This document shows, in pieces, positions 21,501 to 36,500 of a stretch of DNA of 64,000 nt. The notes below the pieces were generated by a model. The model did no database searches. It was given only the letters and a program-made list of their open reading frames with translations, and had not been told where the DNA came from. Position 1 is the first letter of the stretch, and each line of letters begins with the position of its first letter. This stretch comes from Poteriospumella lacustris (Eukaryota > Sar > Chrysophyceae > Chromulinales > Dinobryaceae): NCBI GenBank assembly GCA_008000375.1, contig SMOI01000024.1, positions 1 through 64,000 on the forward strand, read 5' to 3'. The translations under genes were made by a program, and so were the position numbers.

Positions 21501-24500
21501 CGACAACCATCACAACAACCTACTGCGCAACCAACAGTGGTACCAACTAATCAGCCAAGCGGCCAACCGACTGCTGTACCTTCCGATCAACCATCTGCTC
21601 AGCCGTCTTCTTCCCCGTCGTCTCAACCCTCTGTCTTTCCAACCCAGCAACCAACGAGTCAGCCAACTTCACGGCCTTCGGGTCAACCGTCAATGCAACC
21701 ATCAATGCAGCCGTCGGAACAACCAAGTTCGCAGCCGACGGCACAACCAACAACTTACCCAACGTTTTATTCCACAAGTCATCCAACCACTAATCCGACT
21801 GCTCAGCCTTCCCTTTCGCCGACGTCACAACCGTCGTCCCGTCCTACAGGCCAACCTTCTCTTCAGCCCTCTTGCACTCCAACGGCACAACCATCTCGTC
21901 AACCTTCAATGCATCCATCTTCTCAGCCATCTTGCCAACCTTCTGGTCAGCCCACCTTAAAGCCAACTAGCGTTCCTTCGACCCAGCCATCTTCTCAACC
22001 TACTCGGCAACCGACTCTTTTGCCTTCCGGTTTTCCATCATCCCAACCGTCATCGCAGCCATCCGCATCGCCTAGCACTCAACCATCGAGAAAACCGAGT
22101 GTTCAGCCAACCTCTCAACCTTCCGCCGTTCCGACCACGCAACCGTCGTCTCAACCAAGCATTCAGCCGACTGGTCAACCATCCACTCGCCCAAGCGCCC
22201 AACCATCATCTCAGCCCTCCGCTGCACCATCCTCCTCACCCTCCATGAACCCAACTCGTCAACCATCTGCGCAACCATCAGCCTGTCCATCTGTCACTCC
22301 ATCTCGGCAACCGTCTTCACAACCTTCCATGCAACCAAGCAGGCAACCAAGTTGTCAGCCAACGGCGCAACCAACGATGCAACCGTCGGGCTGTCCTTCA
22401 TCTCAACCTTCGAATCAACCCTCGATGCAGCCCACTCGCCAGCCGACGATGCAGCCTTCATCGCAGCCTTCGCTCCAGCCGTCTTCGGAACCATCTCGGC
22501 AGCCAACTCAGCAACCAACTGCGCAGCCTTCTGCGGCACCGAGCCAACGCCCGAGTAGTCAGCCATCATCCCAACCCACATCCCAACCATCCTCGCAACC
22601 ATCCGGCACTCCGTCGGACCAACCCACAACGCAGCCAACGCTACAACCAAGTGGTCGACCTTCCACGCAGCCGTCGAGACAACCGTCGAGACAACCGTCG
22701 CAACGGCCAACCTCTCAACCAACTGAGCAACCCACCAGGCAACCATCGGGTTCGCCGACATCTCAACCGAGCCATCAGCCGACGAGTCAGCCCTCAATTC
22801 AACCGTCCTCGCAACCGACAGGCCAGCCTAGTGGTCAACCAACGATGCAACCGTCGGGCTGTCCTTCATCTCAACCTTCGAATCAACCCTCGATGCAGCC
22901 CACTCGCCAGCCGACGATGCAGCCTTCATCGCAGCCTTCGCTCCAGCCGTCTTCGGAACCATCTCGGCAGCCAACTCAGCAACCAACTGCGCAGCCTTCT
23001 GCGGCACCGAGCCAACGCCCGAGTAGTCAGCCATCATCCCAACCCACATCCCAACCATCCTCGCAACCATCCGGCACTCCGTCGGACCAACCCACAACGC
23101 AGCCAACGCTACAACCAAGTGGTCGACCTTCCACGCAGCCGTCGAGACAACCGTCGAGACAACCGTCGCAACGGCCAACCTCTCAACCAACTGAGCAACC
23201 CACCAGGCAACCATCGGGTTCGCCGACATCTCAACCGAGCCATCAGCCGACGAGTCAGCCCTCAATTCAACCGTCCTCGCAACCGACAGGCCAGCCTAGT
23301 GGTCAACCAACGATGCAACCGTCGGGCTGTCCTTCATCTCAACCTTCGAATCAACCCTCGATGCAGCCCACTCGCCAGCCGACGATGCAGCCTTCCTCAA
23401 ATCCATCCAGGCAGCCGTCAAACCAACCTTCTCGGCAGCCCACTCAGCAACCAACTGCGCAGCCATCCTTGCAGCCATCTGGTTTTCCAACGAATCAGCC
23501 CACAAATCAGCCAACTCTACAGCCATCTTCGCTGCCAAGTTCGCAACCAACCGCTCAACCGTCGTTGCAGCCTTCGTGCATTCCGTCGTCTCAACCTTCG
23601 ACTCAACCAACGAGGCAGCCAACTCGACAGCCTTCAAATGTCCCGACTTCTCAGCCATCGGAGCAACCATCGAGCCAACCCTCGCTTTGTCCAACGGGAC
23701 AGCCAAGCCGGCAGCCAACAGGACAGCCTTCGAGCCAGCCTTCGAGTCAGCCTTCGAGTCAGCCTTCAAGTCAACCAACTTGTCAACCTTCATCCTACCC
23801 ATCAATGCAACCATCTCAGCAACCAACAAGCCAACCCACTGGCTTCCCTTCATCTCAGCCATCTTTGCAGCCAACTGCACAGCCGAGTCGCCAACCAACT
23901 GCGCTACCAACAAATCAGCCAACTGCTCAGCCGTCACGTCAACCATCAGAGCGTCCCTCAGCCCAACCGACACGTCAACCATCTCGCCAACCCAGTTCTT
24001 TCCCGAGTTCTCAACCGTCAAGGCAACCGTCGTCGCAGCCGTCGTCGCAACCGTCACAAGATCCAACAAGCCAACCAACTTGTCAGCCGTCCCGGCAACC
24101 ATCGACAGTGCCGTCGTCACAACCCACGCACCAGCCATCTTTTCAGCCCTCTAGTCAGCCTTCTGGTCAGCCTTCCTGGCAACCGTCGTCACAGCCCTCG
24201 TCTGTGCCTTCATCGCAACCAACCGACCAGCCAACCCGTCAGCCCACTCTTCAGCCCACTTCCCAGCCATCCAGACAACCAACATCCCAACCAACTCGTC
24301 AACCCTCGGGCATTCCTTCGTCCCAACCATCAAAGCAACCAACGAGGCAACCGTCCTCTCAGCCGTCCAGGTGCCCTTCTGGTCAACCAAGTAGGAAGCC
24401 CACGTCTCAACCGAGTGGTCAACCAACTCGACAGCCAACATCTCAGCCCACCCGACAGCCGACGTGTCGGCCGACCTGTCAACCGTCCTCCCAGCCAACT

Positions 24501-27500
24501 TTTCAGCCAACCAGTCAACCAACCGGATCACCAACTTCGCAGCCCTCCGTTCAGCCATCAAGCTTTCCGACGTCTCAGCCTTCCACTCAACCAACTTCAC
24601 AACCATCAGGGGAACCAACGGGACAGCCTTCTGTCCAACCGTCATGTCAACCAACAGGCCAACCTACTTCCGAACCCACGTCTCAACCCTCTTGTCAGCC
24701 TACGAGTCAGCCCTCATTGATCCCCTCGTCACAACCATCATTGCAGCCGACTGCTCAACCGTCGTTGCAACCGACCGTTCAGCCTTCGTCGCAACCAACG
24801 ATACAACCAACGGCTCAGCCCAGTGGAGAGCCAACACGGCAGCCGTCGCTGCAACCAAGTGGACAGCCGTCAAACGAACCATCTGCCCAACCCACAAATC
24901 AACCAAGTACGCAACCATCGGGCCAACCTAGTAGCCAGCCCTCGTTTCAGCCGACTACCCAGCCAACGAGTGAACCATCATGTCAGCCTTCGTTGCAGCC
25001 TTCGAGTCAACCGTCGAGCCAACCAAGTAGCCAGCCCTCTGGACATCCATCAGCGCAACCTTCAGTGCAACCAACAGGTGAACCTACATCCCAACCATCT
25101 CGTCGCCCAACGTCTCAGCCATCATCTATTCCTACTGGAATTCCATCTTCGCAACCGTCTGCTCAACCATCACGGCAGCCTTCTTGTGGGCCCTCTTCTC
25201 AGCCAACGTCGCAACCATCAATGCAACCTTCGGCTCAGCCTTCGGTGCAACCGTCATGTCAACCGTCTCGTCAGCCTTCCTGCCAGCCTTCCATGATCCC
25301 TACGTCTCAACCGAGCCATCAACCAACAACTCAACCGAGCATACGACCATCAGCACAACCGTCCATGCAGCCGTCCATGCAGCCGTCCAATTGCCCAACA
25401 AATCAACCCTCAAATCAACCGTCTGATCAGCCAACTTCTCAACCCTCTCAATGCCCGACTTCCCAACCAACTACACACCCTTCGTCACAACCATCCACCC
25501 AGCCTTCAACTCGGCCGTCCTCTCAACCGTCAAGGCAACCCAGTGTGCAACCGACAGGAGTGCCGTCGTCCCAACCATCTCGACAGCCCTCGTCGCAGCC
25601 AACTCGACAGCCTACGTCTCAGCCTTCAACGCAACCGTCCGTGCATCCGACGAGGCAACCAACAAGCCAACCCTCTGGACAACCAAGTCGGCAGCCGACG
25701 TCGCAGCCATCAGGCACACCATCGAGTCAGCCCACTTCCCAGCCTTCGTCTCAGCCTTCGTCTCAGCCCTCCACAGTTCCGACTAATCAGCCGTCCGGAC
25801 AGCCGACCGGTATTCCAAGTGGTCAACCATCGACGCAGCCATCCTCGCAGCCATCGTCTCAGCCGTCGTCGGAGCCTTCCGCGCAGCCGTCAAAGCAACC
25901 ATCTTCGCAACCGTCAGCGCAACCATCCGAAAGACCTTCGGGACAACCATCTTCTCAACCATCATCACAACCCTCTTCCCAACCCTCCTCCCAACCGTCT
26001 GTGCAACCATCTGTGCAGCCAACAAGTTTTCCTTCAATGCAACCATCAGGCCAGCCCAGTCAACAGCCGACCGGGGAACCATCAGCGCAACCCTCTCTTC
26101 AGCCATCTTCTCAACCAACGTCAGAACCGAGTGCACAACCGTCCATGCAGCCGTCCATGCAGCCGTCTTGTCAACCCAGCGGGCAGCCGACGCGCCAACC
26201 AACTCGCCAGCCTTCGACACAGCCAACGCGACAACCATCAGCACAGCCCACAGCACAACCTTCCAGGCAACCGACGTCTCAGCCGACATCTCAGCCGTCC
26301 AGACAACCGTCGGCGCAGCCCTCGCGACAGCCTTCGGTCCAACCAAGTCTGCAGCCTAGCGGTCAACCAACGTGCCAGCCATCGATTCAGCCGAGCATGC
26401 AACCCACAAGACAGCCATCGCGACAACCGACGAGCCAACCCTCGATGCAGCCGAGTGTGCAGCCGAGCATACAACCAAGCACTCAGCCAAGTATGCAACC
26501 CAGTGCGCAACCGTCCGGACAACCGAGTAATGAACCGTCCAGCCAGCCATCCACACAGCCGTCTACACAGCCATCCACACAACCATCCATACAGCCAAGC
26601 AATCAACCCTCCAGTGAACCATCGTCACAGCCAACTCAGCAACCCACGGCCCAGCCAAGTTCACAACCTAGTGGTCAACCAACTCACCGGCCGTCAACGC
26701 AGCCATCACGCCAGCCGTCTGGTCAACCAACACGGCAGCCTACGTGCCAGCCAACATGCCAGCCGTCCGGTCAACCTTCTCGCCAACCAACTACACAACC
26801 ATCATCGTACCCATCGGGTCAGCCTTCTGACCAACCAAGTGCCCGGCCTTCCAGTACTCCGACCACCCAGCCTTCATCCCAACCATCTTCGCAACCGACG
26901 TCACTCCCTACGTCACAACCATCGTGTCGACCGTCGAGCCAACCCTCATCCCAGCCATCTGGAGAACCTTCATCACAGCCAACTTCACAACCGACCACTC
27001 AACCAACCTTGCGATCCACAGGACAACCAACAAGTCAGCCTTCAGATCAGCCCAGTGTACAGCCGTCCGGTCAACCGTCTTCCACCCCCTCGGCTCAGCC
27101 ATCCAGACAACCCACGACGCAACCGAGTTCTCAACCGTCAAGGCAGCCCACTGGGCAGCCCACTGGGCAACCAACACGACAACCGTCTGGACAACCGTCG
27201 CGCCAACCAAGTTGTCAACCAAGTTGCCAACCAACCTCCCAACCAAGCAACCAGCCCACATCAAGACCATCAACTCAGCCTTCTCTCCAACCAACAACTC
27301 AGCCTACGTGCCAACCAACATCGCTGCCGTCTGCGCAACCAACGTGCCAACCATCCTATCAGCCTTCCGCAGAGCCATCAGGTCAACCATCGCACCAACC
27401 GACCGCTCAGCCGTCGACAGTGCCTTCTTCTCAGCCGACAATTCAGCCATCCATGCAACCATCTGCAAGTCCGACCTCTTTGCCGTCCGGACAACCGACC

Positions 27501-30500
27501 GCACAACCTTCGATGAGACCATCTTCTTCGCCTACCGGGCAACCTTCGAGTCAACCTACTTCTCAACCTTCGAAACAACCTTCTCGTCAGCCGTCTAGTC
27601 AACCCAGTCGACAACCATCTGGCCAGCCCACTGGGCAACCTTCCCGGCAACCAACGGGACAACCGTCCAGACAACCTTCAACACAGCCTTCGCGACAGCC
27701 GTCGCGACAACCCAGCAGCCAGCCTTCTGCCCAGCCATCCAGGCAACCAACTGGCCAACCAAGTCGACAGCCGTCCTCGCAGCCTTCATCGAAGCCAACC
27801 TCACAGCCCAGTGGCCAACCTTCTGATCAGCCGACTCATCAGCCCACTGCACAACCGTCGGAACACCCAACAAGCCAACCGTCGGCATTCCCGTCGGGTC
27901 AGCCATCTCTGCAACCATCGGCACAGCCAAGTAGTGAACCGACTACTCAACCATCCCACCAACCTTCGTCCTCACCGACTTCGCAGCCCACGTCGCAGCC
28001 TTCAACTCAGCCATCTCGGCAACCCTCAAGGCAGCCCACAGGACAACCATCTCGACAACCGTCGGCGCAGCCATCACGACAACCTTCTGCACAGCCATCA
28101 GGCCAACCATCGCGCCAGCCAACCGGTCAACCGACTCGGCAGCCCTCTGGCCAGCCAAGTGCACAGCCATCGTGTCAACCATCTCGGCAGCCGTCAGTGC
28201 AACCGTCGCGTCAGCCCACTGGACAACCCTCACGACAACCCTCTGCACAGCCCTCTGGACAACCAACTCGTCAGCCCACATCCCAACCGACGTGCCAACC
28301 ATCCCTTCAACCGTCCTCCCAGCCAACCATTCAGCCTACAACCCAGCCGTCTGGACAACCGTCTCGACAACCATCGGGACAACCTTCAGAATCGCCTTCT
28401 TCCCAGCCAACCGATCAGCCATCTTCGTCGCCAACATCGCAGCCGTCGACACAACCGAGTAGCGAGCCAAGCGCTCAACCTTCCTCCAAACCATCGTCTC
28501 AGCCATCGGTGCAGCCTTCTGCACTTCCCACATGCCAACCGACTTCGCAACCATCCGATATTCCCAGCTCGCAGCCGTCGACAAAGCCATCGATGCAGCC
28601 ATCTTGTCAACCAACGAGCCATCCCTCTCGTCAACCAACTTCTCAACCATCAGGTCAGCCTTCGTGCCAACCATCATCGCAACCCTCCCGGCAACCGAGT
28701 ACGCAACCTTCAAACCAGCCGTCTTCTCAACCGACCTCGACTCCGTCCATGCAACCAACCTCGCAGCCTTCACGACAGCCCAGTGCTCAGCCGTCGATAC
28801 TTCCCACTTGTCAACCGTCCTCCACGCCGTCGTCACAACCGTCGTCGATCCCATCAGCTCAGCCGTCATCCCAACCGTCCCGACAACCTTCTGCGCAACC
28901 CTCATCACATCCTTCCTCGCAGCCTTCCACACAACCGTCCTGCCAGCCATCGTCGCAACCGTCAAGTACCCCAAGTGACCAGCCGTCGGCTCAGCCCTCC
29001 AGTCAACCGTCCGCTCAACCAACCGTTCAACCAACCGTGCAGCCTTCATCTCAGCCCTCGAGTCTCCCTACCGCTCAACCTTCGCGGAGCCCATCTGCGC
29101 AGCCATCTTCACAGCCAACTGTTCAGCCAACATCGCACCCGACGTCCCAACCCAGCAACCAGCCCACAAGTCAACCCTCACGTCAGCCATCTCAGAGACC
29201 GACCGCACAGCCGACTAACCAGCCCAGCTGTCAACCAAGCTCAACGCCAACTTCTCAGCCGAGCCGACAGCCATCGTGTCAACCGTCGAGCCAGCCGTCC
29301 CGACAGCCTTCATCGCAGCCGTCAGCGTCTCCAACCGGCCAACCTTCCGACAGCCCAAGTGCGCAACCAAGCGCGCAACCCTCTGTTCGCCCTTCCTCTC
29401 AGCCATCATCGCAACCTTCTCACCAACCAACGTCGCAACCGTCATCGCGTCCATCTTCACAACCATCGGCCCAGCCGACATTGCAGCCTTCCTCGCAGCC
29501 GTCTATTCAGCCGTCTGGCCAACCAACATCTCAGCCGTCCACTCAGCCGTCCACTCAGCCTACGGCACAGCCATCTTCGCAGCCATCGGCCCTGCCAACT
29601 GCGCAGCCATCTCGTGTGCCAACGTCCCAACCATCGTCTCAGCCTACCACCCAACCGTCCTCGCAACCGTCGCGTCAGCCATCAGCTGTGCCAACTCGTC
29701 AGCCGACAGCGCAACCATCGGGGCAACCATCTTCGCAGCCATCATCGCAGCCATCTGGTCAACCCACGTCGCAGCCGAGCGAAAAGCCATCGCGACAACC
29801 GTCGGCTCAGCCGTCGTCCCAACCCACGTCGAAGCCGACAATGCAACCTTCGCGGCAGCCAACAAGTCAACCCACGGGCCAGCCCTCTGATCAACCTACC
29901 AGCTGTCCCTCGCGACAGCCATCCAGTCAACCATCGTCGTCTCCGACAGGCCAACCCTCGTTTCAGCCGTCGTCTCAGCCGTCGTCTCAGCCATCATCTC
30001 AGCCGTCGTCTCAGCCGTCAAGTCAACCGAGTTCTCAACCGACCGGTCAACCTACTGGCCAGCCAAGCAGTCAACCTACGGTACAGCCATCTTCCCAGCC
30101 GTCCTCTCAACCATCAAGCCAACCAACGATGCAGCCCACAAGTCAGCCGTCCTCTCAGCCATCGGATACACCATCAATGCAGCCATCCTCACAGCCATCT
30201 TCACTCCCATCCTCACAGCCAACCGGGCAACCTACCGGCCAACCCACGGCCCAACCCACGATTGTTCCGACGCGACAGCCGACAGCGCAACCCTCAAGAC
30301 AGCCAAGTGGCCAGCCGTCAAGTAGACCTTCGCGGCAGCCGTCGGGACAACCGTCAAGACAGCCGTCGAGTCAACCGACGAGTCAGCCGAGCATGCAACC
30401 GTCCGGCCAGCCGTCGTCACGTCCCAGCGGGCAGCCATCAAGTCAGCCAACTCGTCAACCATCCTGTCAACCAACCAGCCACCCATCGTCCCAGCCATCG

Positions 30501-33500
30501 TGTCAACCGACATCTCAGCCGACGAACCCGACTTCTCAGCCATCGCGGCAGCCATCGTCTCAACCTACGTCTCAGCCATCGCGGCAGCCATCAGCTCAGC
30601 CATCATCTCAGCCTTCTGCCTCTCCGTCACGTCAACCCACTCGGCAGCCATCACAGCAGCCAACTTCGCAGCCATCCGCCAAGCCGTCGTTGCAGCCGTC
30701 AGTGCAACCATCGCGGAGACCTACGGCTCAGCCATCTTCGTTGCCAACCTGTCAGCCGTCGGTTCAGCCATCAGCAAAGCCGTCGACGCAACCGTCGTCG
30801 TCGCCGTCGTCTCAGCCGTCGTCCCAACCCTCGCGACAGCCATCGAATCGCCCTTCTGGGCAGCCGACCTCGCGACCAACGACGAGCTCCCCCACGTCGC
30901 GCCCAAGTAGCGCGCCTTCCAAGTTTCCTACGACGTCGTCGCCGACTCGACTCGGTGAAACCGTCCGCCCGTCGTCTCGACCGACCAGCTTCCCCACGGC
31001 AAATGTCAACGATTTCGGGCGACAGGCCATCTACAAGCGCTTTCGCACTCTGAATCGCGCGTATTCTGCCCCAACGTCGAAGGTGTTCTCCATGTTTCAC
31101 TACAAGGGCCGCAGGGTCAATGGAACGTGTCCAGCGTGGGAGACGTACATGATTGGCGATCTCGATTTGCCTTTTGACAATCTCCAGTTTGTGTCTCTGA
31201 CTTTGACCAGCCTAGTCGATGCCTTCGACGGCAGCGGCTACAGCGAAAGGAACGGCACGTGCCAAGACGTCGGCGCAGTGAATCAAATCATCGACGCGCT
31301 ACTGACGAAGTCGACGCTGCAGATTAACTGTGGCTTCTCGAGTTGGCGAGTCTACCACTGCAACGGACAGTCGGTGGTGTGCTTCAACTGCAAGTTCAAC
31401 TGCATCTCAACCGTGACGTGCCCCGGAAGATCTACGATGATGAGTCCCTGTGCGTCCGACTGCAAGGACCGCACGGCAGCGGCGTCGCTGCTGTCGTTTT
31501 CCTTCCGCGAGAAGGTTTTGTACCCGATCGTTCTTCGCGCGAACACAACTTCTTCCGCGACGAGTATCGCCATTCAAGCGAACCTGTCGTCCGCGGGGTA
31601 CTTGTTCTGTGTGGCAAGGGCCGCAACCTCGACGCTGTTGCCCACTGCCGCGGACGTCTTCGGGTCGTCCAACTTCGCGCTCGATTTCTCAGCGGCGCAC
31701 GACAACACCGTTTCGGTGGTAATCGACAATCTCCTTCCGCAGACGAACTACTCCGTGTTCTGCGGCACTGCGGACTTCAGCCGGCACTTCATGCCGTTGC
31801 AGACGATCCTCGCTCGTCGTACGTTTGTGAGGACGAAATGCTGCGTCGGATTGGTGGGCCTCACCTTTCCGCAGTCGATTGCCCCGTTTTTCGCCTCGAC
31901 GGACCCAAGTTCGCAGTCTCCGTTCGTAATAGGGCTGAACGTGCCTCCCGCTGCTGCGCTGACAGTACGAGTGGGCCTTGTACCAGTCCGGTGTCGAGGA
32001 CAGGCCAGCGTTCCCAGTGGCAATAGAGCTGTTGCTGTGCCGGCTGTGTTCACCTTGGACCCCAGCGCATTCGACTTCAGCGTGTCGTTCTTCGTGCAGA
32101 GCTCAACGCCTGGGTGCTTCCTTATCGCGGCGAATGCGACCGGCTACCAATCGTTCAACGGAACGGTGACTGTGCGAAGCTCTCGGGTGTCCCCGCCTGC
32201 ACCGTCGCTTTCGTCCGCGGTCCTGTCCAACGACGGGGCGTCGGTCCTCGTTCAGTTCAGCTCGGAGACGAGTCAAGGGTACGGTCGAATCGCCAACTAC
32301 CTCGGCACGTTCGCGTGCAGCAGATTGTTCTCGTTCGCTTCTGCGGCGTCGTGTGACTGTTACTGGGCGACCAGCAGAACGCTGATCATTTTGCCGCGCG
32401 CAGCGAGCGTCTCGCTCAGCCCCGGAATGTCGATCATGCTGCGCGCGGGCATGGTGCAGGCGGCGTGTCAAAGTTCGGCCACGGTGTCGTTGGCGCAGTG
32501 CAACGCGACCTACCCCACCGCCACCGCTCAAAACGTCACCCTTCAGAGCCCCGTGTCCGCCGACCGTCCGCGAGCGATTCTCATCGCTTCGTCTCGGCTG
32601 TCCTCGTGCGATTCGTTCGTGCTCGACCCCACTGCCGCGATAGGCAGCGCTGGTCGCAGCTGGTCGTCGATGTCGTGGTCTGTGACGTCGAACTACCGCT
32701 TTTCCAACTTGACCCAGCCCATTGAGGCGTTCTTGAACAGCAACTACGCGTCCTCCACGGCGCAGGTCGTGGTTATTCCGCGCTCTTTGCTTCAGCCCGG
32801 CTACGTGTACACAGTTTCGCTGATTCTGACCAATTTCCTGGGCCAAAGCGGCATCGGAACGGCCTCCGTCAGTATGCTCTCCTCCAGCACCGTCCCTCAA
32901 GTCCGCGTCTACGGGTCGTCGCTCACCAGCTACCGATGGCAGCCAGTGTCGCTGTTCGTGACTGCTGACTTTCCCTCGTGCTTCAGCCTGGCGAACGCGT
33001 CCGTGTCGTACGTGTGGACGGTGTACGATGGCTTGCAGGTCGTCTCGTCGATCCAGTCCGTCTCGCGAGAGCAACGGTACTTCCTCACGGAGGCCTACGT
33101 GTTCGACTCGGGAAAGAACTACACGGTGAAGGCCACGGCCTTGGCGAGGGACTCGCAGACGAATGCCACCGTGTACGGCTCGTCAGCGTTCACGTTTTTC
33201 GTGGGTCGGTCGGGTTTGGTGGCGAGCATCGGTGGCGGCGCCGCGCAAACACTGACCACCGGTCAGGCGGTCGTTCTCGACGCCTCTGAGAGCTACGACG
33301 TCGACTATCCCACCGACCGCTCGAGCTTCGTGTACCGCTGGATGTGCGCGATGACGAGTCCCAATCGTGGCAGTAGCTGCGGCGATCTGGCCTTGGCGGA
33401 TTTGGCGTCGTCTCAACGTGTGTCCGGCTCGGTGCTCGGCGTCGGAAGCTTCAACGTCACCGTCCAGGTGACGGGTCGCTTCGGTGACAGCAGCTCCTTC

Positions 33501-36500
33501 TCGGTGGTTCTCACGGTGGTGCAGGCGGTCGTCCCCGCCGTGTCGCTGACGTCTCCCCAGAGGGTGTACAACAACGTCGGCACCATCGTGCTGTCGGGGT
33601 CCGTGGGAGTGGTGAACGACTCCAGTTGTGTCGCGTCGTGGACGTCGTCGAGTTTCCTCGGCGACGACGCTCTCTCGGCGCCCTTTACGGTGACGCCGAC
33701 GAGCGCGGTGCTTGCCGCCGGCGTTCGGATCTTCCAGTTGGGCTTGAACGGCTTCGCTCTGAAGGCGGGCGTGACCTACTCGTTCACGCTGTCGGCGCGG
33801 TACTCGTCGATGACGACGTCCGCGTCGGCAACGGTCACCGTCAGCATCAACGGTGTCCCGACCGGCGGCAGTCTGCAGGTTACGCCGACGACGGGCTCCG
33901 CTGCGGTCGACCTGTTCTTCTGGCTGACGTCGTCGTGGACGGACTCGGACCTGCCGCTGCAGTACTCGATGGCGACCTACCTGCAGGACTCGTCCGTGCA
34001 GGGCCTCGTCAAGAGCTTCGACCAGGTCCCGTACATCTCGGCGTACATGGCGCAGGGACTCGTGTCTATGGACTACGCGGTGCAGTGCGTCGTCACCGCC
34101 ATGGATGCGCTGGGAGGCCAAGCCAACGCCTCCACCGCGGTGCAAGTGAACCCGTGGGTCGCCTCGGCGACATCGTCCGCCACGCTGCTGTCGAAGCTGC
34201 AGGCCTCTGCGTCGTCGGACCTGGCGATCGTGTCGACGCAGCTGATCACCGCGGCCGCGACCGGACTGACCGCCGTCTCCTGCACAGTGAAGACCAGTTG
34301 CTCCGCCCTGCACCGGTACGAGTGCCAAGCCGTCCCCAACGTGTGTGGCCCGTGCTTGCCCGACTACGTCGGCTACGATGGAAACGCCAACTCGGCGTGT
34401 CTGCAGCAGAGCGTCGCTCTCGCGCGACAGGCGGTGGGAGAGTCCTGCATCCGCAACAGCGACTGCCTGACGTCGGTGTGTTCGAGCCGCGTGTGCGTCA
34501 GCACTGCTAAGCCGTGTCCGTCCTCCTGTTCGGGCCACGGGACGTGCGCGTACTTCCGACAAGGCCAGGCCGTGTCCGCGGCCTGCAAGGCCAGCGACGC
34601 CGCCTGCCAGGCCGTCTGCCAGTGTTCGTCCGGCTACTTCGGCTTGGACTGCTCGCAGACCACCGCGCAGTCCGCGCTGCGCAGCAGCATGCTGTCGTCG
34701 CTCTGCTCGTCGCTGTACTCGACGCAGGGCAGACAGGACCACTCGTCGGCGACGGTGCTGTCGCTCGCGTCCTCCGTGCTGACGCTGCTGAGCGACTACA
34801 CGTTCGCGTCCGACGCGACGCTGTCGCAGTGCGCTGCGGCCCTGCTGGAGCCGATCACGGAACAGCCGGCGCTCGTGTGCGAGTCCAGCGCGACGTGGAC
34901 GACTGCGACGCAGGCGATATCGGCTCTGGTGGCGAAGGGCCAGTCGCTGCCCAGCGCCCTGCTCGGCAGTCTGGTGGAGGCCATTCAAGTGGTGTCTGCG
35001 CAGTGCCAACAGAGCCTCGCGATTGGGCAGGAGCCGCAGTCGGTGTCGACGCCGTTCGTCCGGACGTCCACCGCCGTTGTCGATGGCAGCCTGTTGGGCA
35101 AGACCGTCAGCGGTGCCGTCAGCGACTTCGACGCGGCGAACAACGAAGCGGCGGGGTCTGTTGCGCTGGCGTTCACCGACACGGCGTCTGCCGGCGAGGG
35201 CACGTCCGTTGGCCTGTCGCTCATCGAGTTCACCAACAACCCGTTCGGCGCCGTGTCCAACTCCTCGGCGATGGTGGTGAAGCTCGACGTGTTCTCGACG
35301 GTCTCGCGGCGGCGGTTGCAGTCGCAGAACGTCACTGTCAACGTTACGCTGCAGAACGTGGACCCGATCGCCTATCGGTTCATCGCGCCATCGCAGCTGC
35401 TCTTGCGCTGTGAGAATCGCTCTGCTGAAGGCTACTGGGTCAACGGCAGCTGCCCGGACGGTCGCCGGGTGGACCTGTTCTGCCGCCGTATGACCGTCGG
35501 CGTCTACAACGTGTCCTGCGCGGGCTTCCGCTCGCAGCCTCGCTGCGGCAGTTTGGCCGGCGCGTCGTGCCAACTCGACTGGTACGACGCGCAGTCCAGC
35601 AGGTGCGTCTGCAGCGTCGTGGCCGGGGCGCAGACAACCTTCGTCAGCGCGCTGCAGCAGTTCCGCACCGAGTTCGACGTCGTTTTCACGGAGATCCCCT
35701 TCGAGGGCGTCGCGCGCGTGCCGTTCATCGTGTCGGCCATCTTCGGCGCCCTCTTCGCGCTCTTCTTCTTCGCCGTGTTCACGTACCGCGTGGACTTTGC
35801 GGAGCTGACGAAGCGGAAGAAGAGTCAGAAGAAGGTGTATCTGAGCGACTACCTCGCCGAGGAGGACAACGACAGCCTCGACGCCTTCGCCGTCACCGCC
35901 GCCCCCAAGTCGGAGGCGGTGCCCGCCAAACGAGCGGCGGTCGCGTCGCCCCGAGCGCCGCCGGGACTGCGCGAGTACATCTTCGAAGCGGTCGTCCCGG
36001 CGGAGTTCCGTGAGCTCTTCGTGGACCCGCGGTACCAGCAGCTCACGTGGCAGGCGCAGTACCGTGCGAAGCTGTTCAGGGCCTTCCACTACAGCAACTT
36101 CTTCACGCCCGCTCTGAAGCATCGCAGAGACTTCCCGCCGGGCTCGTGGCTGCACCGCGTCGAGCACGGCTTGCACCTGCTCGAGCTGGTCATGCGCGTC
36201 GTGCACGTGATCTTCGTGGCGACGGCGGGCCTGTACTACCTCATGAACAACGACCGCGCCCCCTGCGGAGACTTCCTCAACGGCGTCGACTGCCGCGCCC
36301 AGCGGCTGTACTACGACGTCGCCGCCCGCTGCGACTGGGTGGAGCACAGCCAGAGCTGCGTGCCCCATCGGCCGCACTTCACGGCGCAGCAGGTGCTGGC
36401 CTTCGCGGGCTTGACGGTGCTCATCGCGGTGACGCTGAGTCTCGCGTTCCGCACTCTCATCGACGTTGCGCTGTTCACGCTGGTGCACCTGGAGGGCGTC

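Noticed and set aside
16629-31002. Short regular repeats suggestive of a CRISPR array or satellite DNA
   Set aside because: The 12-base unit is coding, degenerate at synonymous sites and has no spacers.
19168-31053. Several long frames in other phases across the repeat array (686, 689, 657 and 1,080 codons)
   Set aside because: They are frame-shifted translations of the xQPS/T repeat, which lacks stops in other phases. Only the QPS/T frame connects to the REJ and membrane parts.
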